A stretch of DNA of 47,403 bases, taken from NCBI GenBank assembly GCA_964483625.1, contig CAZABB010000012.1, positions 1 to 47,403 of the forward strand, in the 5' to 3' direction. The DNA comes from JAFGQU01 sp964483625 (GTDB lineage Bacteria > Omnitrophota > Gorgyraeia > Duberdicusellales > 4484-171). Below the pieces are notes generated by a model. That model had not been told where the DNA came from and did not search any database. It saw nothing but the letters and a program-made list of their open reading frames with translations. Each line of letters opens with the position of its first letter. Position 1 is the first letter of the stretch. Shown here one piece after another: positions 32,281-41,039 of the stretch. Made by a program: the position numbers and the translations under genes.

Positions 32281-33537
32281 ATGGATTTTAAGGACACCCA
32301 CTCACCTCTGGCGGTCCGGTTGCGTCCGCTTACCCTTGATGAATTTGTCGGTCAGAACCATATTCTCGCTGCGGGGAAGCTTCTGCACCGGGCAATTTTT
32401 TCTTCCCCGCAGAGTTCATTTATATTCTTCGGCCCGGCCGGTTGCGGCAAAACAACCCTGGGATTTATTCTCGCCCGGATGCGCAACGCTCATTTCCATT
32501 ATTTGAATGCCGCCTTTTCTTCGGTGTCTGAGGTGAAAAAGATTTTAAGCCAGGCGCGGCAACGGCTAAAAGAACAGGATCAGCGTACGATATTGTTCAT
32601 TGACGAAATTCACCGGTTCAATAAATTGCAGCAGGAAATACTTGTTCCCGACACAGAAAACGGGACGGTCGTATTAATCGGGGCGACTATTTATAATCCC
32701 CGGTACTATTTGATTCCCTCGATCAATTCCCGTTCGGTACACGCCGAATTCAAGCCGCTCTCTACCGAGGATATAAAAACGCTTCTTACCCGGGCTTTGA
32801 CCGATAAAGAACGGGGTTTGGGCGTCTTGCCTATCGTTATTACCAATAAAGCTCTGCAGTATATTGCTTTGAATGCCGCCGGTGACGCCCGGAAAGCACT
32901 GACCAGCCTTGAAATCGGAGCCGGGACCATACCGGTCGTAGATGGCAGTATTACATTCGACCTTGAGGTTGCCCGGCAGACGATCGAAAAAAATATTTTC
33001 TATGATAAAAAGGATTCCTACCATTACGACACCATTTCCGCGTTTATTAAATCGATACGCGGTTCAGATCCCGATAGCGCTCTCTACTGGCTGGCCAAGA
33101 TGCTCATCGCCGGCGAGGATCCCCGGTTTATTGCCCGGCGCCTGGTGATTTTAGCCAGTGAGGACATCGGTAATGCCGAGCCGTTCGCTCTGGTTCTTGC
33201 GACGAATACCTTTCAAGCCGTAGAATTTGTGGGGATGCCGGAAGGACAGCTTATCCTTGCTCAGGCTACGGTGTATCTGGCGACGTGCCCGAAGTCCAAT
33301 GCCAGCTATAAGGCGCTGGCGGCCGCGCAGAATGATGTGGAGCGCTCCGAGACGACGGAGGTTCCCCAGCATATAAAAACCCACGCTGCCGATTATAAAT
33401 ATCCCCATGCTTTTGGCGGATTTATCTCTCAGGATTATGGTGCAAAATCACGGTATTATTATCCTCTCGACTCAGGATATGAGGCTCAAATCAGGAAGTT
33501 CCTGGATCAGGTAAGAACGAAAGAAAATTTTACATAA
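32281..33537 (+). CDS. rarA: Replication-associated recombination protein A (RarA/MgsA)
   Basis: 418 residues from the ATG at 32281 (MDFKDTHSPLAVRLRPLTLDEFVGQ); the upstream open frame is the 6S-like RNA. AAA+ ATPase: Walker A GPAGCGKTT (51-59), Walker B LFIDEIHRFNKLQQE, sensor 1 IGATIYNPRYYLIPSINSRS (usual family form GATTENPSFE is altered). The C-terminal MgsA domain has SAFIKSIRGSDPDSALYWLAKM, RRLVILASEDIGNAEP, GMPEGQLILAQATVYLATCPKSNAS and the end GGFISQDYGAKSRYYYP. It acts at stalled forks with SSB. Confidence 0.96.
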   Translation: MDFKDTHSPLAVRLRPLTLDEFVGQNHILAAGKLLHRAIFSSPQSSFIFFGPAGCGKTTLGFILARMRNAHFHYLNAAFSSVSEVKKILSQARQRLKEQDQRTILFIDEIHRFNKLQQEILVPDTENGTVVLIGATIYNPRYYLIPSINSRSVHAEFKPLSTEDIKTLLTRALTDKERGLGVLPIVITNKALQYIALNAAGDARKALTSLEIGAGTIPVVDGSITFDLEVARQTIEKNIFYDKKDSYHYDTISAFIKSIRGSDPDSALYWLAKMLIAGEDPRFIARRLVILASEDIGNAEPFALVLATNTFQAVEFVGMPEGQLILAQATVYLATCPKSNASYKALAAAQNDVERSETTEVPQHIKTHAADYKYPHAFGGFISQDYGAKSRYYYPLDSGYEAQIRKFLDQVRTKENFT

Positions 33538-33579
33538 CCAATTGAATTCAAGTATGTTATGTAAAAAAACAAGAAGATG

Positions 33580-33607
33580 TTTACTTTGCAAAGTTTAATG
33601 ATATAAT
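33580..33607 (+). promoter_or_regulatory. Promoter before the cyclo-ligase gene
   Basis: TTTACT (33580-33585) and perfect TATAAT (33602-33607), 16-bp spacer. The first ATG (33616) is 9 nt past the -10, so the mRNA would be leaderless or nearly so. Confidence 0.55.
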
Positions 33608-33615
33608 AGGCTCAT

Positions 33616-34185
33616 ATGGTTATGGTAAATGAGAAGCAAACTACAAGAAATCAATTATTAGAACAGCTACTCTCTCTTACGCAGAGAGAAGTAGAAAGGA
33701 GGAGTAAACATGTCCAACAGCATATACAGCGGTTATCAGATTATATTAAGGCTCAATGTATTATGGCCTATTATCCTTTAAAAGGGGAAGTTGATCTTTT
33801 GGGAATGTTGAGGAAGGATGTAACAAGGAAGATAATATGTTTTCCGCTCATAGAGGGGAATAACCTTATTCCCTATCGCGTAAAGGATATCGACTCGGAT
33901 TTTGTGCCGGGCCCCTTCGGAGTCAGGCAGCCAGATCCTAAGCGCTGTGATGAGGTAGTTCTTTCGGATCTCGATATGGTTCTGGTTCCGGGGATTGCCT
34001 TTGATTGTCATCACAGTCGTTTGGGCCGGGGTGGCGGATACTATGACCGGTTCTTAAAGAGATTGGAAAAAAAGACAAGAACTGTCGGTGTCGCTTTTGA
34101 CATTCAGTTACTCGATACCCTTCCTCACCTCTCTTCCCATGATGTAGGCGTTGATATGGTGTGTGCCGAAACCAACGTCCTGTAG
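33616..34185 (+). CDS. 5-formyltetrahydrofolate cyclo-ligase
   Basis: 189 residues (ATG at 33616 or 33622). Helical N-terminus with arginines (RNQLLEQLLSLTQREVERRS), then IMAYYPLKGEVDLLGML, ICFPLIEGNNLIPYRV and the signature VPGIAFDCHHSRLGRGGGYYDRFLKRL, which forms the Mg-ATP site in the MTHFS family (YgfA/YqgN). It converts 5-formyl-THF to 5,10-methenyl-THF. No Shine-Dalgarno is seen; the gene appears leaderless. Confidence 0.93.
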   Translation: MVMVNEKQTTRNQLLEQLLSLTQREVERRSKHVQQHIQRLSDYIKAQCIMAYYPLKGEVDLLGMLRKDVTRKIICFPLIEGNNLIPYRVKDIDSDFVPGPFGVRQPDPKRCDEVVLSDLDMVLVPGIAFDCHHSRLGRGGGYYDRFLKRLEKKTRTVGVAFDIQLLDTLPHLSSHDVGVDMVCAETNVL

Positions 34186-34322
34186 TTTCGTCATTTTTTC
34201 ACATTTTGATATTGGGCAAAAGGATATACGGCCGGTAAATCTCCGGCGCGGGTCTATGATGCCGGGCATGGTCGCAACGTAAAAAGAAATAATCGCTTAA
34301 GCAATTCATAAGGAGGTAACCA

Positions 34323-35882
34323 ATGGAGATGATGCATATCGTGTATATAATCCTGGGCGTTATCGGCGGGATTATCTGCGGATATTTTATCGGGGAACTG
34401 CTGGAGAAAAACCGTTTGGAACGGGCCAAGAAAGATGCGGAAAAGATTCTGAAAGAAGCAAAGGATAAAGGGGATCAAATTGCCCGGAAAGCCGATCTGG
34501 ATGCGAAAGAAATGCTGTACAAGTTACGCATGGATTTCGAGAAACAGACGTCCCAGCGTAAAGAGGACCTTGTCCAGCTGGAAAAAAGAATAACCCAGCG
34601 GGAAGAAAACCTGGAGAAACGGGTCGATTTCCTGGAGGGCAAAGAACGGGAACTGGCGCGTAAGGATAAAGGTCTGGAAGAATTAGATAAAAGCCTGGAA
34701 GAAAAGGAGAAATCACTGACCGCGTTGATTGCCGAAGAAAAAGAAAGATTACAAAAAATATCTTCATTGACTCCTCAGGAAGCGCGCGATCTGCTTCTGC
34801 GCCGGTTCGAAGAAGAATTGAGAGATTATAAGGCAAAAATGGTAAAAGAAGTTGAAGATGAAATCCGGGAAGAAGCGGAAAAAAAAGCCAGGGAGATCGT
34901 TTCTCTGGCGATTCAGCGCTGCGCGGTCGAGCATACGACTGAGACCACCGTGAGCGTGGTCCCATTGCCCAACGATGAGATAAAGGGGAGGATTATCGGG
35001 CGCGAGGGAAGAAATATCCGGTCGTTCGAGATGGCGACGGGAGTCGATCTGGTTATCGACGATACGCCCGAGGCGGTCAGCATTTCCAGCTTTGATCCCA
35101 TTCGTCGCGAAATAGCCCGGCTTGCCCTGGAGAAGCTGGTCTCCGACGGAAGGATTCATCCGGCCCGGATTGAAGAGATCGTAGAAAAAACCAAAAAAGA
35201 TTTTGAAAAGCAGCTGATCGAAGACGGGAAACAGGCGTCGTTTGAAGTGGGAATCCATAATCTCCATCCGGAATTGATTAAGCTTTTGGGGAAGTTAAGG
35301 TTTCGTACGAGCTTCGGGCAGAACGCTCTGCAGCACTCCAAAGAAGTTGCTTTTATTATGGGAACGCTGGCGTCGGAATTGAGTTTAGATCCCCGTCTGG
35401 CGCGTCGGGCCGGGCTCCTGCACGATATCGGAAAAGCCGTGGACCATCAGGTTGAAGGGACCCATTCTAATTTAGGTGCCGAGTTATTGAGGAAATATGG
35501 GGAGAACGATATTGTCATTAACGCGGCTGAAGCCCATCATGAAGAAACCGAATTTCTTTCCCTGTACAGTGTTCTGGCTCTTGTTGCCGACGCGGTTTCC
35601 GCCTCCCGTCCCGGAGCGCGGCGGGAGACACTTGAGACCTATATCAAACGATTGAGAGATTTAGAGATGATTGCGCGGTCATTTGAAGAAGTGGAAAAGG
35701 CGTTTGCGATCCAGGCCGGCCGGGAAATCCGGGTTATTGTTAATCCGCACCGGATCAACGACGATAAAATGTCCCTTCTGGCCTATGAAGTGAAAAAGAA
35801 GACGGAAAAAGACATGGAGTACCCCGGGCAAATAAAAGTGACCATTATTCGCGAAACGCGGGCGGTGGATTACGCCAAATAA
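34323..35882 (+). CDS. rny: Ribonuclease Y
   Basis: 519 residues. N-terminal membrane helix (VYIILGVIGGIICGYFIGELL), a ~170-residue charged coiled coil, a KH domain (GRIIGREGRNIRSFEMATG, VDLVIDDTPEAV), and an HD domain with the metal-binding ARRAGLLHDIGKAVDH and NAAEAHHEE, ending in AYEVKKKTEKDMEYPGQIKVTIIRETRAVDYAK. It is a membrane-bound endoribonuclease that initiates mRNA decay. The start is fixed by AGGAGG 6 nt upstream. It is followed by ymdB, as in Firmicutes. Confidence 0.97.
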   Translation: MEMMHIVYIILGVIGGIICGYFIGELLEKNRLERAKKDAEKILKEAKDKGDQIARKADLDAKEMLYKLRMDFEKQTSQRKEDLVQLEKRITQREENLEKRVDFLEGKERELARKDKGLEELDKSLEEKEKSLTALIAEEKERLQKISSLTPQEARDLLLRRFEEELRDYKAKMVKEVEDEIREEAEKKAREIVSLAIQRCAVEHTTETTVSVVPLPNDEIKGRIIGREGRNIRSFEMATGVDLVIDDTPEAVSISSFDPIRREIARLALEKLVSDGRIHPARIEEIVEKTKKDFEKQLIEDGKQASFEVGIHNLHPELIKLLGKLRFRTSFGQNALQHSKEVAFIMGTLASELSLDPRLARRAGLLHDIGKAVDHQVEGTHSNLGAELLRKYGENDIVINAAEAHHEETEFLSLYSVLALVADAVSASRPGARRETLETYIKRLRDLEMIARSFEEVEKAFAIQAGREIRVIVNPHRINDDKMSLLAYEVKKKTEKDMEYPGQIKVTIIRETRAVDYAK

Positions 35883-35885
35883 TGA

Positions 35886-36042
35886 ATAAGTCACACGACA
35901 CACGAACGCCTGCTTCGTAGGCAGTCACACGTTGCACGTCACATGACACACGTATCTTATTTACGTGTGACTATGTGACCCTGTGCCTTTGTGACTTGCC
36001 GAAGGCAAACATGTGACTATGTGTCTATGTGACTTTGTGACC
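35886..36042. repeat. GTCACACG-phrase inverted repeat with small hairpins
   Basis: The left half repeats GTCACACG/GACACACG, the right half TACGTGTGAC and ATGTGAC/TGTGAC, so the two halves form a long imperfect hairpin. A GCCTGC-TTC-GTAGGC hairpin (35908-35922) is set in the left arm and TTGCC-GAA-GGCAA (35996-36008) in the right. It fills the rny-ymdB gap. The phrase also occurs at 20456-20489. Confidence 0.65.
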
Positions 36043-36050
36043 TAAAAGTT

Positions 36051-36830
36051 ATGAAGATATTATTTATCGGTGATATCGTCGGAAAACCGGCACGGGAATA
36101 TTTAAAAGAAATACTTCCGAAGGTAAAGGAAGCCGAAGGCATCGATGCGGTTATCGCCAACGCCGAAAATGCCGCCGGCGGATCGAGCCTTACCTTAGGT
36201 ACCACCACGGAATTGTTCAAGGCCGGGATCGATCTGATTACCAGCGGCGATCATATTTTTAAAAAGAAAGACGCCCGGGAAGTTCTGGAAACCCTCCCGG
36301 TTATTCGGCCGCTTAATTATGGAGACCGTGCCTGGGGACAAGGGTATCTGATTAAAGAGATCAACACGGAGCCGATTGCGGTGGCCAATCTCATCGGCCG
36401 GGTATTTATGCAGCCGGCGGATTGTCCCTTTAAGGCGATACAGGGTATCCTGGAAAAACTAAAAAAGCAGGCAAAAATCATTATTGTCGATGTCCATGCT
36501 GAGGCGACCAGTGAAAAACTGGCGCTTGGCTATTTTCTTGCCGGGCAGGTCAGCGCGGTATTGGGGACGCATACGCATATTGTGACCGCCGATGAACGGA
36601 TAATCGATGGTACCGCCTATATCACCGATGTCGGTATGACCGGCAGTTACGATTCGGTGTTGGGGCGGGAAAAGGATCAGATTATCGAACGGTTTTTGAC
36701 CAATATGCCTCTGCGTTTCAATCTTGCCCAGAACGATGTCCGGATGCAGGCGGTCCTGATGGATATTGATGAGGCTACGGGGAAAGCTTCGCTCATCCGC
36801 CGGGTTGAGCATCGAAAGGGAAATATTTGA
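36051..36830 (+). CDS. ymdB: YmdB-family metallophosphoesterase
   Basis: 259 residues, standard length. Metal and catalytic motifs: FIGDIVGKPARE, NAENAAGG, ITSGDHIF (usually TxGNHxW, so Asp replaces Asn), VDVHAEATSEK and GTHTHIVTADERI. B. subtilis YmdB is a cyclic-nucleotide phosphodiesterase affecting biofilm and motility, and the gene normally sits next to rny, as here. No Shine-Dalgarno; the repeat array reaches to 9 nt before the ATG. Confidence 0.93.
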   Translation: MKILFIGDIVGKPAREYLKEILPKVKEAEGIDAVIANAENAAGGSSLTLGTTTELFKAGIDLITSGDHIFKKKDAREVLETLPVIRPLNYGDRAWGQGYLIKEINTEPIAVANLIGRVFMQPADCPFKAIQGILEKLKKQAKIIIVDVHAEATSEKLALGYFLAGQVSAVLGTHTHIVTADERIIDGTAYITDVGMTGSYDSVLGREKDQIIERFLTNMPLRFNLAQNDVRMQAVLMDIDEATGKASLIRRVEHRKGNI

Positions 36831-36872
36831 TGGACAGATCCCGCCGTACGTATTTATAATGATACCTTGACG

Positions 36873-38753
36873 ATGATAGAGAAGATAAATTCCCCTCATG
36901 ATGTAAAGCAATTGTCTCTTTCGGACTTGCCTCTTCTGGCTCACCAGGTGCGTCAGCTTATCATTGATGTTATATCCCGAACCGGCGGGCATCTTGCCAG
37001 TTCTCTGGGGGCGGTCGAGTTATGCATTGCTCTCCATTACTGTCTGGAGACTCCGTATGACAGTATTATTTTCGATGTCGGGCATCAAACCTATGCCCAT
37101 AAGATTATTACCGGTCGCCGGGATGCGTTTGCCTCAATCCGGCAATACAAGGGCCTGAGCGGATTCCCTCATTTTCGCGAATCTTCCTACGATCTTTTTA
37201 TTTCCGGGCATGCGTCCACGGCAGTTTCCTGGGCTCAAGGGTTGGCGGAAGCGAAAAAAATGAGGGATGACCTTTCCCGGACCGTTGCCGTTATCGGAGA
37301 CGGTTCTTTGACCGGCGGGATGTGCTTTGAGGCGCTCAACAACTGCGGACACACTCAGAGCGAGGTGCTGATTATTGTCAATCATAACGAGATGAGCATT
37401 TCGCCTTCGGTAGGGGCGTTGAGCAATTATCTGAATAAGATTATCTCCGCCCCTGTATATAACCGTATCCGCGACGAACTGGAAAGCTTTCTTTCCCATT
37501 TTTCGCTTGCCAAGAAATTTACGGGTCATGCCAAGCGGTTTGAAGAGACGATAAAAGGTCTGATTGTGCCCGGCATATTTTTCGAAGAACTGGGGTTCCG
37601 TTATTTCGGGCCGATCGATGGCCATAATTTCGAAGCATTAATTCCGACGTTCAATAACGTTCTTTCGCTGAAAGGTCCCAGAGTCCTGCATGTGATTACC
37701 AAAAAAGGGAAAGGCTTCGAGTTTTCCGAGAAGAACCCCGAATATTTCCATAGCGCTCCTTGCTTCTGTACCGCAGACGGCCGGTGTGTGAGCGAGAAAA
37801 AAGAAAGTTTCAGCGAGGCTTTTGCTTCAGGGCTTACCGAACTTGCCGCCGGTGACGACCGGGTTGTTGCCATTACCGCGGCAATGCCTAAGGGTACGGG
37901 ACTGGATACGTTCGGCAAAAGATTCCCCACGCGGCTTTTTGATATCGGAATTGCCGAAGAGCATGCCGTAGGATTTGCCAGCGGTTTGGCTAAGGGAGGG
38001 TTGCGGCCGTATGTAGCGATCTATTCGACATTCCTGCAAAGATCATTTGACCAGATTATTCATGATGTTGCCCTGCAGCATCTACCGGTTATGTTCATGA
38101 TTGATCGTGCCGGCGTTGTCGGTGAAGATGGGCCGACGCATCATGGAGTTTTTGACATAGCATATTTAAGAATCATTCCGCACCTGGTATGTATGGCGCC
38201 TAAAGACAGAGAAGAACTGCAGGATATGGTTACGTTTTCTTTAACACTCGCCGGTCCGGCGAGTATCCGGTATCCCCGGGGGAACGCCTATTCTCTGGAA
38301 TCGCGTGAACCGATTGCTCTGGGGAAAGCCCAGGTGATGCACAAAGGCAGCGGGGCATGGATCATCGCGCTGGGTACGATGGTGAAGGAAGCCTGCGCCT
38401 GCCGTGGCCTTCTCGAGAAGGAACAGATCGATTGCGGGGTGATTAACGCCCGGTTTATCAAGCCCTTGGATGAAGACCTGTTCCTTTCTCTTGCTGAAGG
38501 GAATCCGTTGATTATTACCTTGGAAGACGGAACTCTTTCCGGCGGGTTCGGCAGCGCTCTGCTTGAGCTCTATGAATCCCGGGGATTGGCCGATACCATA
38601 CGTCTGGTTCGGGCCGGGTTTCGTGACGAATTTATTCCCGCGGCCTCACGCGGGCAGTTATTCAAGATGTTCGGCCTCGATGCCGAATCTCTGGCGCATC
38701 GCATCAAGAAAGAGATCGCTCAAGGGGCAGTATGGCAAAATCAAAACAGGTAA
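36873..38753 (+). CDS. dxs: 1-deoxy-D-xylulose-5-phosphate synthase
   Basis: 626 residues from the ATG at 36873 (MIEKINSPHDVKQLSLSDLPLLA); a TTG two codons earlier is possible. TPP site: VGHQTYAHKIITGR, FISGHASTAVSWAQG, GDGSLTGGMCFEALN and NHNEMSISPSVGAL. Pyrimidine/transketolase-like domains: RLFDIGIAEEHAVGFASGLA, YSTFLQRSFDQIIHDVALQ, DRAGVVGEDGPTHHGVFDIAYL and RYPRGN. C-terminal domain LEDGTLSGGFGSALLE. First step of the MEP isoprenoid pathway. The 3' end overlaps the ferredoxin subunit gene by 22 bp. Confidence 0.97.
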   Translation: MIEKINSPHDVKQLSLSDLPLLAHQVRQLIIDVISRTGGHLASSLGAVELCIALHYCLETPYDSIIFDVGHQTYAHKIITGRRDAFASIRQYKGLSGFPHFRESSYDLFISGHASTAVSWAQGLAEAKKMRDDLSRTVAVIGDGSLTGGMCFEALNNCGHTQSEVLIIVNHNEMSISPSVGALSNYLNKIISAPVYNRIRDELESFLSHFSLAKKFTGHAKRFEETIKGLIVPGIFFEELGFRYFGPIDGHNFEALIPTFNNVLSLKGPRVLHVITKKGKGFEFSEKNPEYFHSAPCFCTADGRCVSEKKESFSEAFASGLTELAAGDDRVVAITAAMPKGTGLDTFGKRFPTRLFDIGIAEEHAVGFASGLAKGGLRPYVAIYSTFLQRSFDQIIHDVALQHLPVMFMIDRAGVVGEDGPTHHGVFDIAYLRIIPHLVCMAPKDREELQDMVTFSLTLAGPASIRYPRGNAYSLESREPIALGKAQVMHKGSGAWIIALGTMVKEACACRGLLEKEQIDCGVINARFIKPLDEDLFLSLAEGNPLIITLEDGTLSGGFGSALLELYESRGLADTIRLVRAGFRDEFIPAASRGQLFKMFGLDAESLAHRIKKEIAQGAVWQNQNR

Positions 38754-38954
38754 ACCAGCCGAAAGGTAAAAACAAAAGCGGCCGGTATTCGGTGGAGATT
38801 AAAAAAGACAAGTGTAAAGGATGCGCCTTATGTGTCATCCATTGTCCGGTGCACCACCTTGCCTTAAGTAAGAAGCTGAATANNNNNNNNNNGCTGCGGG
38901 TTCTGTTATGTGATGTGTCCGGATGCCTGTATTGAAATACGGGAAGAAAAATAA
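38732..38954 (+). CDS. 2-oxoacid:ferredoxin oxidoreductase ferredoxin-like subunit (contains assembly gap)
   Basis: Two 4Fe-4S motifs: CKGCALCVIHCP before and CGFCYVMCPDACIEI after a 10-N gap (38883-38892), ending in REEK-stop at 38954. The reading frame differs by one across the gap (220 nt from start to stop), so the true gap is not 10 nt; 9 or 12 would restore the frame. About 73 residues. It is the delta/ferredoxin subunit that carries electrons from the alpha-beta-gamma enzyme. The start overlaps dxs. Confidence 0.85.
38883..38892. other. Assembly gap (10 N)
   Basis: Ten undetermined bases between the two iron-sulfur motifs of the ferredoxin subunit gene; length evidently approximate because it breaks the reading frame. 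Confidence 0.95.
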
Positions 38955-38964
38955 GGAAGAAAAT

Positions 38965-39101
38965 TCCAATAACCAAGGTACAATAACCAAGTAATGACCA
39001 ATAACCAAAACTCAATAATCAAACAAAAAATCCACAATAATATTTGGTGGTTGGAAAATGGAATCTGTTTGTATCTTGTTTCTTGGTGATTGGTTATTTT
39101 G
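38965..39101. repeat. CCAATAACC-phrase inverted repeat
   Basis: The left arm has four variants of CCAATAACCAAG; the right arm has TTTGGTGGTTGG and TTGGTGATTGGTTATTTTG, its complement in style. It fills the gap between the ferredoxin and alpha subunit genes and has produced a false N-terminal extension of the alpha frame. Confidence 0.6.
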
Positions 39102-39145
39102 CAACTGAACTGGAAATAACGTCGAAGATGAATCATAGGTTACCT

Positions 39146-40225
39146 ATGAAAAAAAAGGCGACAAAAAAAATCCTCATGACCGGAAATGAAGCGATGGGAG
39201 AAGCGGCTGTTCGCGCCGGCTGTCAGTTTTATGCCGGGTACCCGATTACTCCTCAGAATGAATTAACCGCGTATATGGCGCGCCGGATGCGCCAGGAGAA
39301 ACGGGTGTTTATTCAGGCTGAAAGTGAAATCGCCGCGATCAATATGCTTTTTGGAGCGGCGGCGGCGGGAGCGCGTTGTTTCACATCATCGTCGAGTCCG
39401 GGAATTTCTCTGAAACAGGAAGGTATTTCATATATGGCGGGCGCACAGCTCCCGGCGGTGATTATTAATGTCATGCGTGCCGGTCCGGGGCTGGGGCATA
39501 TCTCTTCCAGCCAGAGTGATTATTTTCAGTCGACCCGCGGCGGCGGCCACGGGGACTATTTTACGCCTACTTTTGCGCCCTGGAGTGTTCAGGAGGCGGT
39601 CACGGTCGTGACCGGAGCGTTTGAGGTAGCCGATTACTACCGTACGCCGGTACTGGTCCTTGCCGATGCGATTATCGGCCAGACGATGGAATCAATGGCA
39701 GCCGATGCGTTTGAACAGGCCAAAGCAAAATGGAAGAAAAAAATCCTTCCTAAAACCTGGGCATTGACCGGCGCGCAAGGCCGGCCGGCACACATTATCC
39801 GTTCGTTTTTCTTATATGAAGGCCAGTTGCCCAAACATAACGAAATGCTGCGAAAGAAATGGGAGAAGATAGAAAGAGACGAGCAACGCAGTGCTCTTTA
39901 TAAGGCCGGTGATGCCCGGATGCTTATCGTCGCCTTCGGTTCCCAGGCGCGGATCGTCCGTGACGCCGTCGATATCCTGCGCGCCGAAGGAATAAACGTT
40001 GGGATGTTTCGACCGATAAGCCTCTGGCCGTATCCGCAGAAAGCTTTGCGTAGAGTTGCAAAGAAAGCGAAGAAGGTATTTGTGATCGAACAGTCATTAG
40101 GGCAGATGGTGCAGGATGTGCGGCTGTGTTTACCGGAGAAAGAAATCCTCTTTTTTGGAAAAACCGGCGGCGAAGTCCCTGAAATCGAAGATGTTGTCCG
40201 GTTCGTAAAGAAACATATATCATGA
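39146..40225 (+). CDS. 2-oxoacid:ferredoxin oxidoreductase alpha subunit (VorB/KorA type)
   Basis: 359 residues from the ATG at 39146 (MKKKATKKILMTGNEAMGEAAVRAG), with AGG 6 nt upstream; an ATG at 39128 is the alternative. Upstream codons are repeat-derived. Typical stretches: YAGYPITPQNELTAYMARRM, QAESEIAAINMLFGAAAAGAR, TSSSSPGISLKQEGISYMAGA, VMRAGPGLGHISSSQSDYFQ and RGGGHGDYFTPTFAP. Best fit is the branched-chain 2-oxoisovalerate (VorB) or 2-oxoglutarate type; substrate cannot be decided. It couples CoA-dependent oxidative decarboxylation to ferredoxin and is overlapped by the beta gene (ATGA). Confidence 0.92.
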   Translation: MKKKATKKILMTGNEAMGEAAVRAGCQFYAGYPITPQNELTAYMARRMRQEKRVFIQAESEIAAINMLFGAAAAGARCFTSSSSPGISLKQEGISYMAGAQLPAVIINVMRAGPGLGHISSSQSDYFQSTRGGGHGDYFTPTFAPWSVQEAVTVVTGAFEVADYYRTPVLVLADAIIGQTMESMAADAFEQAKAKWKKKILPKTWALTGAQGRPAHIIRSFFLYEGQLPKHNEMLRKKWEKIERDEQRSALYKAGDARMLIVAFGSQARIVRDAVDILRAEGINVGMFRPISLWPYPQKALRRVAKKAKKVFVIEQSLGQMVQDVRLCLPEKEILFFGKTGGEVPEIEDVVRFVKKHIS

Positions 40226-40980
40226 AGGCAGGAGCGTATAAATTCAAGAAGCCTGAATTATTACACGGTGTCGATACGCATTACTGTTCCGGCTGCGGCC
40301 ACGGTATTCTGCACCGGATTATCGCTGGAGTCGTGGAGAAGCTGAAAATTCGGGGTAAGGTTGTCGGTATCGCGCCGGTGGGGTGCGCGGTAATCGCATA
40401 CAATTACTGGGATTTCGACTGCAGCGAGGCCGCCCATGGCCGGGCGCTGGCGGTCGCCACCGGTATTAAACGATCCAATGAAGATCTTGTTGTGTTTACG
40501 TATCAGGGAGACGGTGATCTTGCTTCTATTGGGCTTGCCGAGACGGTTCATGCCGCAAACCGCGGCGAACATCTTACCTGTATTTTCGTTAATAACGCCT
40601 GCTACGGGATGACCGGCGGGCAGATGGCGCCGACGACGCTCGCCGGCCAGAAAACAGCGACCACTCCTTCCGGACGGAATCCGTCCGACGGTGACGGCTG
40701 GCCGTTAAAGGTCAGTGAAATGCTGGCTCCGTTACCCGGCGTATGTTTTGCGGTACGAACCTCGATTACGGCGCCGCAGAAAGTCAAGCAGACGCATGAG
40801 CATATACGGAAAGCATTTACCAATCAAATCCAGCGGAAAGGGTTTTCTCTGGTGGAGGTGTTAAGCCCCTGTCCGACGATCTGGCAGAAGACACCGCAGG
40901 ATGCGATGCGCTGGATTGATACCGAGATGGTAAAGGAATTCCCTTTAGGGGTTTTAAAGGACACAGATCGTTACAGATAG
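40222..40980 (+). CDS. 2-oxoacid:ferredoxin oxidoreductase beta subunit
   Basis: 252 residues. TPP-binding subunit: HYCSGCGHGILHRIIAGVVE, IAPVGCAVIAYNYWDFD, AHGRALAVATGIKR, the TPP-Mg motif GDGDLASIGLAETVHAANRGE with VNNACYGMTGGQMAPTT, and VLSPCPTIW. The partner subunit is the preceding alpha. Arrangement delta-alpha-beta-gamma is that of four-subunit VOR/KGOR enzymes of anaerobes. Confidence 0.94.
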   Translation: MKAGAYKFKKPELLHGVDTHYCSGCGHGILHRIIAGVVEKLKIRGKVVGIAPVGCAVIAYNYWDFDCSEAAHGRALAVATGIKRSNEDLVVFTYQGDGDLASIGLAETVHAANRGEHLTCIFVNNACYGMTGGQMAPTTLAGQKTATTPSGRNPSDGDGWPLKVSEMLAPLPGVCFAVRTSITAPQKVKQTHEHIRKAFTNQIQRKGFSLVEVLSPCPTIWQKTPQDAMRWIDTEMVKEFPLGVLKDTDRYR

Positions 40981-41036
40981 GAATCAGTGTTCATCTGTTT
41001 ATAATTTGTGCTCATCTGTGTAAATTGAAATAATCA
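40962..41036. repeat. ACAGATGA-phrase inverted repeat
   Basis: ACACAGATCGTTACAGATAG at the end of the beta gene faces GTTCATCTGT and GCTCATCTGTGTAA downstream, forming an imperfect hairpin. It overlaps the last beta codons and fills the gap to gamma, which then lacks a Shine-Dalgarno. Confidence 0.5.
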
Positions 41037-41039
41037 GAT

